A stretch of 64,000 bases of DNA from Macrotis lagotis. Taxonomy: Eukaryota; Chordata; Mammalia; Peramelemorphia; Peramelidae. The DNA lies in contig NC_133662.1 in the NCBI RefSeq assembly GCF_037893015.1, positions 270,065,944-270,129,943 of the forward strand, written 5' to 3'. Under the pieces are notes generated by a model. The model was given only the letters and a program-made list of their open reading frames with translations, was not told where the DNA came from and did no database searches. The first letter of the stretch is position 1; every line of letters starts with the position of its first letter. This document shows, one piece after another, positions 56,370-64,000 of this stretch. The position numbers were made by a program, and so were the translations under genes.

Positions 56370-58845
56370 TCTATATCGAAAATAAAAACAAAGCTGAAAA
56401 ACAACCCCCCTCCCCAGCACCTCACTGGCAGGGGCGATGGGGTCTTGCAAACCTGCCCCTTGCAGGTTCTGAAAAAAAGAAACCACCAGCCTTCTTCTCC
56501 AACAGAGGGAGAAAAGTTAAGAAATGGGAGAAACAAAACAGCTTTGACAAGAGGCCCTTTCAAACCACCAGTTTGCGGGGAGCAGCCACAGATAGGCCCC
56601 GACTAGGTTGAAATGGGGTCTCTGCCCCATCTGCAAGGTTCTACAGGTTGAGGGAACAACTGTGGTGCTTCTACTGGTGGAGCTCAGGCACATTCTGGAG
56701 AGACAAAGATGCTCGGGTTCCCCAGTGGGATAATGAAAAGGGCAGATGGGGAGAGTGGCTACAAGCCCCCCGAGTTCCTCCAGGAGTGCCAACATTGACC
56801 CCCACCCCTATCCTGGGGCCAGTAAAGTGCTCACTCACCCACCCTGTGGACCAACATTTGAAAGACATCCCAGTAGCCTTGGCAAAGGTGCAAGTAAGAA
56901 ATAGGGTGAAGAAAGTGTCCCCCATGGGGCTAGCGTGAGAATGGAGAGCTAAAGGAAGCTCCATCCATGGGCCAGCGACAGCTGTGGTCAGCTTGGGAAA
57001 AAAGTGAGCCCACCACCCTGCCATGGAGAGGCCAAAGACAAAAATCAAAGGCAAAGACTCAAGCTTCTAGGCTTGGGGCTGCTGGAAGCTGACAAACCAA
57101 AGGGGACTTCACTTGGTGGGTCTTTGCAACATGCAGTAAATACCACAAAGTCCAAAAAATGATAACTGGGCCACAGAAAGATCCCAGCTATCCCCAGCAT
57201 CTTGTAAAAATGACAAACAAAACTTCCTTCTCTTCAATAACTGACTGTGGTGAAGAGGGAATCCTGCAAAAAAATCCCCTCAGCTGCTGACACTGAATGC
57301 TGGGCTCCAGAGTACAGCTTGGAAAAAAGTCTAAGAAAAGGAGTGAATGGGGTGGGTGGGTGCCTGTGACCATTTCTATGCTGCTGGTGGCAGAGGAGAA
57401 AGAAATGATTCTCTCCACCCCTCTGCCCCCCTCTCCAACCAAAAAAAAACCCTCCAACCTCAAAATAAAACCAAGCCCAGTCCCAACAGCCCCAAGCAGT
57501 CAGGTTCCCACTCAGGTCAAAAGGGGACCTTTTTTCTGTACCCAAACCTTGCCCTTCTCAGTCGGCTGCATGCAGATCTAAGGCTCAAGGATAAATGAAG
57601 AAATCCTCCATGCTGTTAGTGCTGATCGGAAAAGCTGAATCGCAAACTAGACCAAGCTCAGAAAATTCCTTGGCTGCCCCTTCTCAGTGGAGGGGATATT
57701 CCCCCCCCCCCCACCAATTTCAAATTCTTTCCACAAGTCTGAATTCAATCAATTTTGGAATGAAAATGGTGACTTCTAATGTCACCAAAAAAAAAAAAAG
57801 AGAGAGAGAGAGAAAACACGGGTTGTCCAGGAGTGAACTGTACTACTCTATCGACTTCGGAAAAAAAAAAAAGTACATGTGTCAATTGGTCTCCTGCAGG
57901 CCCATACTCCAGTAATAAGCATCTGGTGCTTCCAAGTGAGGGTCTAAACCAGATGGCAGAAAGGAAAAAAAAAATGTTAAAATCAACACTCCTCGCCCCC
58001 ATTCAACATTCTCAAAAGCATTTTTTCCCAAAGGTCTTTGGAGAATAAAAGTTAAAATTCTATCTTAACAATGGTGTTTCAAGGAAGAAGTTTAGAAATA
58101 TTTGTCAAGGTTGACAAGTCTTCCCCAGTGGAGCTCTGCATGCCAGCGACAATGGAGGGAGATCCCCCGAATGGGGAAGGTCAAGAACACCCCAGCTCCT
58201 TTATGTTCTTTGGGGAACAGAATTTAGGAAATAGACCTTGGCTGGTATCGTTCCACAAGCGAGACCCTGGTGGATCCCTCTTTACATTAAATGCTCCATT
58301 TCTGAAAACAAACTTTAACTCTAACATCTCCTTAGCCTGGTGGAAAGATGCCGACTGTACAAAAAACAAAACAAAAAATCATAATAAAAAAACCAAGACC
58401 TTAAAAAGTTTTTAAAAAATGTACAAGCAAGGACCAAGGCAAAAAAGGCCTTTTGACATCATTATTAGTCAGAAAACTGCCCAATGGAAAACAAATGTAA
58501 AATCAACACGAATGAGGATTGGAAAATAGTGATACAAAAACCAACAACAAATTTCTCTAATTCTTGCTACCAAACCTCCTCCTCCCCCCAAAAAAGTCAA
58601 AACTCATCGTGTGTATGTGTGCGAAGGGGGGGGGAGGGGAAACAGAGGTCGTGTCAGAAAAGAAATCCAACATAACAAACAGAACCTGAAATGAAAATGC
58701 AAACGTTGAGGGTAGTTGCCCAGTGGCTAATGTGTTGGCGATCTGAAGCCTATCAACTTTCCCGTTCCCTCAGCACCGGTCCGGTCCAATTCCCAAAGGA
58801 AACCATTTGCTAGGGACCTTTAAAAGGTGACTTTTATATTCTGCA

Positions 58846-58869
58846 TTTATTATATTTACCTTTTTTATT
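58846..58869 (-). terminator. HDAC4: Candidate proximal poly(A) signals of HDAC4 (two AATAAA)
   Basis: Two minus-strand AATAAA hexamers lie at 58864-58869 and 58846-58851, about 1.5 kb past the stop codon, in an AU-rich stretch. They could produce a short 3'UTR form that keeps the miR-140 and miR-29 matches but loses the miR-1/206 pair. Usage is inference only. Confidence 0.3.
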
Positions 58870-59856
58870 TCTTCTATAAATGCATTATAAATATTTTCTC
58901 AAGATTTCATAAGAATCAAGTTTCTAAGCTTGGAGTACATTTGGAATATACATTATACATACATATATATATTATATATATATCTATTTATACCTACAAT
59001 TGAAGCAATACCTCATGCTAGTCTGCTCTCAGGGAAAAGAATCCCCATCTTAAAACTGCAAGTGTGTCTAGAACATGCGTCAACAACCAAATTGCTGTGT
59101 TCGACTCTTAGATGATCAATGCCGGAAAGAAAACGTCTTGGATTGTTTTAAATTTGTCAGACTTCAAAACACCCAACAGAATTTGCCACTTTGGGGGCAA
59201 CTCCCTTACTTTGTCTTAAACAGCAATGAAATGAAATAGAACCACAAAAAAAAAAAAAAAAAAAAAAACAAACAGAAAGCCGACCGACCGACCGGACAGA
59301 CCTGACCCGGCCGCCTTCCTGGGGAGAGGACCCCAGAGGTGGCACGGGCAGGGAGGCGGCCCCCCGGGTCCCCGTGCCAGCCGGCCCGGCTGCAGGCTCC
59401 CGCTCGCTGGCTCACTGGCTGGCTCGCTCTGGGCTTGCTGGCAGATCCTGGCTCGTCGGCCAGAGGAAGTCGCTCCACGGAGTCCAGCTTTTTCTTTTCT
59501 TTTAAACTTAAGGCATTGTCCTTCCAACTTCTGAAAAATCAGCCACGCCAAATCCATCAGATCAAGTGAAAAAAAGGCACAAACTCTCCTCGGCGGCGGC
59601 TTTTAAAAGCTAAAGCCGACTCCTCCCGGGGTGGGGGGGCGCTCATGATTTTTTTCTGTTTTTGTTCTATTAAAAAAGAGAGAGAGGTTAGTCTCCTGGC
59701 CTCCCACCCTCCCTATTAAAAACCTGCCCTCGTGCATCCTCAGGCTCGGCTGTCCTGGTGCGCACCGGGCAGGCCAGAGTCGTCAACTTTCCCCCTTTTC
59801 TTTTTTCTCCTTTTCTTTTTCTAAAAAAACAAACAAACAAGCTACACGATGAGTCG

Positions 59857-59863
59857 AGTGGTT
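59857..59863 (-). promoter_or_regulatory. miR-140-5p seed match in HDAC4 3'UTR
   Basis: The minus strand reads AACCACT, the 7-mer complement of miR-140-5p positions 2-8, about 500 nt past the stop. HDAC4 is an established miR-140 target in mouse cartilage. Orthology of this individual site is inferred from position and context. Confidence 0.55.
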
Positions 59864-59901
59864 TCAACGGAGACTGTGGAATTGTGAGTAATCAAACCTT
59901 A

Positions 59902-59908
59902 AGCACCA
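59902..59908 (-). promoter_or_regulatory. miR-29 seed match in HDAC4 3'UTR
   Basis: The minus strand reads TGGTGCT, the complement of miR-29 positions 2-8, about 455 nt past the stop and 38 nt from the miR-140 match. HDAC4 repression by miR-29b has been reported in osteoblasts and muscle. The match is seen; function is inferred. Confidence 0.5.
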
Positions 59909-60360
59909 GTTTTACAAAGTTTGGTTTCTGTATTATTAGAGCTTTGAAACGTGGGTCTCCTTCGTGGCCGCTGCCGTCTGTTTTCACGGTCATGGCCCGT
60001 CTCCCCAAAGCCGCCACCGGCTGCTCTCTCCTCACGGGCCCCCACTCTGCAGTGGGCCTCATGTGGGGCTCGCTGGCCAGAGGGTCCGTGGTCAGTGTGG
60101 AGAGTGGGGTGGGCACGCGTGGGTCGGTATATCTATGGACGTAGATAGATGCTCTATGTATATCGAGAGATCTGTAGATGCAGAAAGACTTGGCTTCTGT
60201 ATCCAGAGAGACCAGTCCTGTGGTTGCGTCACACCTGGCTGTCCTTTTGTATTCTGGGAGAACACCCTGACAGGACGCAGGAGGAACAAGAGGAATTTTC
60301 TTGGCAGAGCTTCAAGACAAAAGACGCACAAACGAGAGACCGGCAGGGTCGCGCTGGGTG

Positions 60361-60400
60361 CTACAGGGGGGGCTCCTCTTCCATGGGCTCATCATCTGAC
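60361..60400 (-). CDS. HDAC4: HDAC4, terminal exon, coding part and stop codon
   Basis: The acceptor GACATCACAG| precedes position 60400. The first base completes the Arg codon begun in the previous exon, and 12 codons follow, SDDEPMEEEPPL, then TAG (plus-strand CTA at 60361-60363). The acidic tail DEPMEEEPPL is identical to the end of human HDAC4 (RPDEEPMEEEPPL from memory), which fixes gene, strand and frame. Together the three exons give 267 nt, or 88 residues plus the stop. Everything below 60361 on this strand is 3'UTR. Confidence 0.95.
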
Positions 60401-60554
60401 CTGTGATGTCACCCCAAAGCCACAGAAGGGGAATGGGACGCGGGGAGAGTTGGGGGAGGAAGGGGAGAGAGACAGAGACTCGGAGAGACAGAAGAGAAGC
60501 AGAGACAGAGAGAAAGAGTCAGAAGAGACAGTCAGAGAGAGACAGAGACACAGA

Positions 60555-60602
<48 letters not shown>

Positions 60603-61195
60603 GTCAGTTCAGGTTCAGGGTCACAGATCCTGCACAGGCATTTTACACACCGCATTTTCTTGATCTCCTGCTACCACCCAGCTTGTAGCCCTCCTCCTCG
60701 GCCTCTCCCCGCTATAGTCTGCGCCCCCCCCAACCCTGAGAAGTGATTTTTTTTTCACTAAGTCAATCTGTTCTGGATTAAACTTCCTTCCACATATTTC
60801 TATGAGTTTGTCACAACTGGAAGCAGTTAGCGATGCTTGCCTCTGTTTTCTAAAGTCAGATATTGGCATCCTTCTCCCCCTCCCCCCTCTCCTTGCCACC
60901 CACCACCCGTGGCAGCCTTAAGGTGCTGATATTGGCCTCGAACAACTGCAGGGCCCGGTGCTCCGTGCACCCTGTGCTGTGTGGCCTCTAGGATGAGGGG
61001 TGTGCACGGGTCCCACTCTTGATGGAATGATGCCTCCTTGGGCCCTCGGACAACAGCAATGTGGATGACAAACCAGTGGGGCAAGAGAACTCTGAAGTAA
61101 CTGGTTTGGGCCTAGCTGAGCCGAGCGAACCCGGTGAGGACCCATCCCACAGGGTCCCAGGGCCCAGGAGGCAGGCTGGAAGAAGGGAGACCCAC
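60401..61195 (-). other. HDAC4: HDAC4 last intron
   Basis: This 795-bp intron has a GTGGGT donor and a CACAG acceptor. Its 3' part holds a (CA)n/(GA)n microsatellite at 60457-60600. The rest is unique GC-rich sequence with no recognised element. Confidence 0.85.
60457..60600. repeat. GA-rich and (CA)n(GA)n simple repeat in HDAC4 intron
   Basis: An impure purine tract with 'agagac' motifs runs into a pure (CA)n and then (GA)n block at 60553-60599. It lies 57 to 200 bp from the terminal splice acceptor, on its intronic side. Reading it as protein gives only low-complexity repeats. Confidence 0.9.
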
Positions 61196-61337
61196 CTCTT
61201 TTCGGCGTGCTTGACCCCCACAGACAGGGAGGCCAGAGCGGTGACAGTCTCTGCCTCTTCAGTCTCACACTTCTGAGCCTCGAGGAGGGAATAGCCCACC
61301 GTAGAGGAAAAGCGCTGCAGAGAACGCCAGTACTTGC
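61196..61337 (-). CDS. HDAC4: HDAC4, penultimate coding exon (contains nuclear export signal)
   Basis: This 142-bp exon encodes [20 protein letters not shown] followed by [20 protein letters not shown] and GVKHAEK, leaving two bases of an Arg codon. Human HDAC4 has the same layout, with [20 protein letters not shown] and VKPAEKR. The hydrophobic run [11 protein letters not shown] matches the CRM1-dependent nuclear export signal known in the HDAC4 C-terminus, so shuttling should be retained. The acceptor is CCTCCTCCAG| above 61337 and the donor AG|GTGGGT below 61196. Differences from human (for example His where human has Pro in VKPAEKR) fall outside the hydrophobic core of the signal. The frame is intact with no stop. 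Confidence 0.95.
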
Positions 61338-62723
61338 CTGGAGGAGGCAGAAGAAAGCAGCAGCAGTTAGGGGTCCTGGAGCCAGCACCAGCCCCCTCTC
61401 CAAGATCCAGGCTGGGGGCACACTGCCATCCACAGGCTGAGCTTCCCCAAGCTTTTGGAGCACAAATGGGAGCCACAGACTCAAGAGATTTTATTTTTAA
61501 AAACCCATGGGGGGGATGTGAAAGAATTGAGCCTTGAAAGAAGATAAGGATTCTTGGTGGTCAGGGCTGGGGATCCCCTCTGTCTGGCATTGCCCCATCT
61601 GGTGACCTAGCTGAAGCAGGATGCACCAGGTGGAAGAAACTGTCTAGGCAAAGGTGCATTGGAAGGAGAGGGGCATCACAGATTCAGAATAGCAAATGGG
61701 CTGGAATGGGCATTCAAGGCCCAAGCCCATCTGGGAAGCAGGGAAGGATGCCAGGGACTATGGGGAAGTGCAGGTTTGGGGTATTTCTTGCTGTTTTTCC
61801 CTCTATCTCTGGGTCATCATTTCTCTTTGGGGACCAGGAGAGAATGGAGAAAATGGTGAGGCCTCCAACTTATCCTGTTCTTCTTTCCTGACCACTCCTA
61901 TGGGAAGACTTCCTGGAATCCCTCTTAGCACTTCCCCAGAGAGCAGGTGTAGGGATGGTTCCATTTATCACTTTAGTCCCAGAACTCATCCTGCCTAGAA
62001 CCGCACCCAATGTAGAGCCACACCCAATGTAGAACCCTCATTTTGCCTAAAATTCACCAAGGTAAAATCGTGTCCAATGTAGAACCTTGCCTTGCCTAGA
62101 ATCTAGCCATGTAGTCTCCCTCACCTAGAATCTCACTCAATGTAGAGCCATGTCCAATGTAGAACCTAGGCATTGCTAGAAACTCTCCCAGTGTAGAATT
62201 TCATCCAGTGCAGAACGTAGCTCTGCCCAGAACCCAGTCTAGTGTAGAAGTTAGACCAGTGGAGAACCATACCTTGCCTTGAACCCAGCCCAATCAATGC
62301 CTCCCTGGCACTAGGCAGTCTAAGGACACTGGCTGAAAGGGATGTCTCACATAGTATGCTGGGGTTAGTGGGCTCTGCCTCCCCATCTAACCATCCTGGT
62401 CCCTCTGGCCCCCGAAGATTCCATGCCCCTGTTTCCAGATGTCTTTCTGGAATGCTGGTACCACCCCCTGCTACCTGTCTCCAGCTCAACTGTGCAATGC
62501 TGTTTCCCCCATTAGGCTTGGGGCTCCCCAAGGGTGGGTGCTCTTCACCTTTCTTTGCACATCCAATCATTTTGAGTACCATCAAGATGGGCACTGTAGC
62601 TCTTGGGGGTGAGTAGAGGGTACATTGGAGGATTCAGGGGCACGTGTGAAAGGGGTGGCAGCCTGGGGGGGGTAGCACTAGCAGCAGTGATGGTGTGGTC
62701 ACCCCCTGGTCAAAGATACTCAC
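61338..62723 (-). other. HDAC4: HDAC4 penultimate intron
   Basis: This 1386-bp intron lies between the LDPLPDKV exon and the SKYW exon, with a GTGAGT donor and a polypyrimidine CTCCTCCAG acceptor. It contains a degenerate tandem repeat at 61995-62290. Other sequence is unique, with no coding potential that extends past intron boundaries. Confidence 0.85.
61995..62290. repeat. Degenerate tandem repeat in HDAC4 intron
   Basis: Short modules of the form 'agaac..cacccaatgtag' recur about ten times, with variants such as 'tccaatgtagaacc', 'tcactcaatgtagagcc' and 'ccagtgtagaa'. Spacing is irregular, roughly 15 to 40 bp. Divergence between modules indicates an old or loosely maintained array. Confidence 0.75.
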
Positions 62724-62808
62724 TGTGCGTTTCAATGACTTTTTCCATAGAGTGGATGGCGTTGGCATTTGACCTTTGTTGCAAGACCTTGTCCGGGAGA
62801 GGATCGAG
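62724..62808 (-). CDS. HDAC4: HDAC4, third-from-last coding exon
   Basis: This 85-bp exon encodes 28 codons plus one base, starting [16 protein letters not shown] and continuing [13 protein letters not shown] recognise it as the end of the class IIa histone deacetylase domain of HDAC4; human HDAC4 reads [24 protein letters not shown] from memory. HDAC4 is a nucleo-cytoplasmic shuttling corepressor that binds MEF2 and recruits the NCoR/SMRT-HDAC3 complex. The acceptor is a pyrimidine tract ending CACAG just above 62808 on the plus numbering; the donor is A|GTGAGT at 62723-62718. The exon enters in phase 0 and leaves in phase 1, and joins the next exon to make the expected Ser codon. HDAC5, HDAC7 and HDAC9 have clearly different C-termini, so the paralogue call is firm. 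Confidence 0.95.
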
Positions 62809-64000
62809 CTGTGGAGAGAGAGAGATTGGAGAATTAAAGGCATCCAGGGGTGGGCAGCCAGACTGTGGTGAGAGGTCTTGCCCATGGAGGGGAGTTGAGG
62901 CACAAGCAGAAAGTTCCCAAAGCAAAGAAGAGGCAGCAGTTTTTCTGACTTCCAAGATGTGTCTAAAACCCACCAAGTGACCCTGGAACAGTCCTTTTAG
63001 TCCTTTCCCTCCTTGAGGCCTCAGTTCCTGTCTGCTGTCCCTAACATGATGATCCTGAACTCAGCTGCAATGAACCTGCTTTCCCAGAACTGGACCAAGA
63101 AGGTCACCATAGTCAGCAGCAGCTGCTGCCATCCACACACTACTAGTACCTTCTGTTTGCTTTCAGGTTTGAAAGGCATCTCACAGATACCATTCCACCT
63201 TAGTCTTAGAGCAGCAGGGGCAAGAGGCATGAATCCCACTTTACAGATGAGGAAACTGAGGCTTAGAAAGGTCGAGGTGGGCTTCTCCACAGTAAAAGAA
63301 TTCAGGTGACAGAGCCAGAGCGCACCTCATCAGTCTTGGACTCAGAGTCCAAGTCTCACCTCAGACCCTTCTGAGCTGTGCAAGTCTGGACAAGGATGAC
63401 TTGCTCCCCCATATCCCCCAAAGAAAAATCAAGACAAAATCAAACATCTTTGTCTCAGTTTCCTCATCTGTAAAAAGGAGATCATAGCAGTCCTGACCTG
63501 CCAGGGATCTTGTAGGGATCATATGAGATGGGGCATCATATAATTGCTAGCTACTTCAGTCCTTGCTACCTGCTAAGACAGGTGAGATGTCATTTATTTA
63601 CAATGATTTGCTTTGAGGATCAACTTTCTACATCCCTAGATCACCAATTAGAAAAATATTTTTGTTACTCCCTCTCCCAAGGGGAATGGGAGCTAGGAGG
63701 ATTTTGGGTGTCCTGGAGCCCTGCCTGGTGAAGTTTTAAATGCATGGACAACTTGCAGGAGATGGGAGCCAGACCTGTGTCAAAAGAGTGGCCACGGACC
63801 TGGTAGGCTCGCCCAGCAGAGAGAGAGGCTGGAGGATCATGCCATGGGATGGACAGAGAGGACTCTTTCAGACCCTTGCTCAGCTGACTCCTGAGCTTCC
63901 ATTCTCCTTTGGAAGGCTGAGATTTGGAGTTCTCTTTTTGCTCTGCTATTTGTAGAAGCTGCTCCCGCCACCCTTCATTAAACTTGGCCCAATTTGATTC
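62809..64000 (-). other. HDAC4: HDAC4 intron upstream of the LDPLPDKV exon (partial)
   Basis: This is intron sequence leading off the window. I looked for the preceding HDAC4 exon (encoding ALEGGHDL..SALLGNE in human) and did not find it, so it lies beyond position 64000. Two MIR-type pieces are present, at about 63225-63305 (minus) and 63325-63560 (plus). Confidence 0.75.
63325..63560 (+). repeat. MIR-family SINE in HDAC4 intron
   Basis: The order of motifs is that of MIR: 'tcttggactcagagtccaag', a middle CORE-like part, then 'tgtctcagtttcctcatctg' and 'taaaaaggag', and a tail. A separate reversed piece ('ttacagatgaggaaactgag') lies just before at 63238-63257. Both are old and diverged. Confidence 0.65.

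Larger units (their letters stand above)
55940..60360 (-). other. HDAC4: HDAC4 3' untranslated region (3' boundary approximate)
   Basis: About 4.4 kb follows the HDAC4 stop codon without any SINE, L1 or MIR, in contrast with the flanking DNA, which fits a constrained transcript. Human HDAC4 also has a 3'UTR of several kilobases. The segment holds U-rich and AU-rich stretches (minus sense), a T24 run at 59247-59270 (minus sense), (TA)n tracts near 56.25 and 58.96 kb, and a GC-rich part at 59.27-59.64 kb. The lower boundary is set at a canonical AATAAA at 55962-55967; the unique sequence continues to about 55.25 kb, so a longer form is possible. Several short open frames in this interval are chance reads through low-complexity sequence. 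Confidence 0.8.

Noticed and set aside
59964-60602. 212-codon plus-strand frame over the HDAC4 terminal exon
   Set aside because: It is antisense to the HDAC4 exon, last intron and 3'UTR, and ends in an (RE)n microsatellite translation.
60918-61484. 188-codon minus-strand frame
   Set aside because: It runs out of frame through intron and exon; the true reading is the spliced HDAC4 frame with [10 protein letters not shown].
62809-64000. Possible further upstream HDAC4 exon
   Set aside because: No segment with splice sites encodes the expected GGHDL..LLGNE region; only MIR and unique intron were seen.

Overview
This window is nuclear DNA from a marsupial. The evidence is the repeat content: several copies of a tRNA-derived SINE that opens 'ggcagctaggtggcgcagtggat' and closes on A-rich tails, Mar1-type SINEs, marsupial-type L1 3' ends, and abundant old MIR and L2. 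The SINE variant ending 'cctagctgtgtggccttgggcaagccacttaacc' suggests an Australian lineage, but I cannot confirm that without a search.

The only protein-coding gene I can support is the 3' end of HDAC4 (class IIa histone deacetylase), on the minus strand at the right edge. Three terminal exons are readable: 62724-62808, 61196-61337 and 60361-60400 (coding part, ending in TAG). They join in frame with canonical splice sites into an 88-residue C-terminus that ends DEPMEEEPPL, as in human HDAC4. A long 3'UTR of about 4.4 kb or more follows, down to about 55.9 kb. It carries seed matches for miR-140-5p, miR-29 and miR-1/206, all known regulators of HDAC4 in other mammals. Upstream exons lie beyond position 64000.

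Positions 1 to about 55 kb appear to be the intergenic region downstream of HDAC4 (in human the next gene that way is TWIST2). No open frame there looks like a real gene. The layout is: 1.9-3.1 kb, a 31-32 bp minisatellite; 3.2-10.7 kb, L2, L1, Mar1 and a long, decayed LINE with endonuclease and reverse-transcriptase similarity; 11-17 kb, SINEs, MIR and L2; 17.3-19.1 kb, unique AT-rich sequence that may be conserved non-coding DNA; 20.7-25.4 kb, an L1-rich cluster; 26-35 kb, mostly unique sequence with scattered MIR/L2 and a local duplication; 35.7-36.1 kb, a GC-rich minisatellite; 37-39.4 kb, CR1/L3, SINE and L1 pieces; 40.8-43.1 kb, an LTR-like segment and short tandem duplications; 45-49 kb, SINEs and MIRs; 49.9-53.5 kb, mostly unique sequence with two candidate regulatory blocks; 54.0-55.24 kb, an almost identical ~85-bp block present twice beside the HDAC4 3' end.

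I found no previously undescribed gene system. The most interesting items are the paired miR-1 sites with the miR-140/miR-29 pair in the HDAC4 3'UTR, the near-identical duplicated block at its end, three candidate distal regulatory blocks, and several independent local duplications (29/30 kb, 41 kb, 42.8-43.1 kb).
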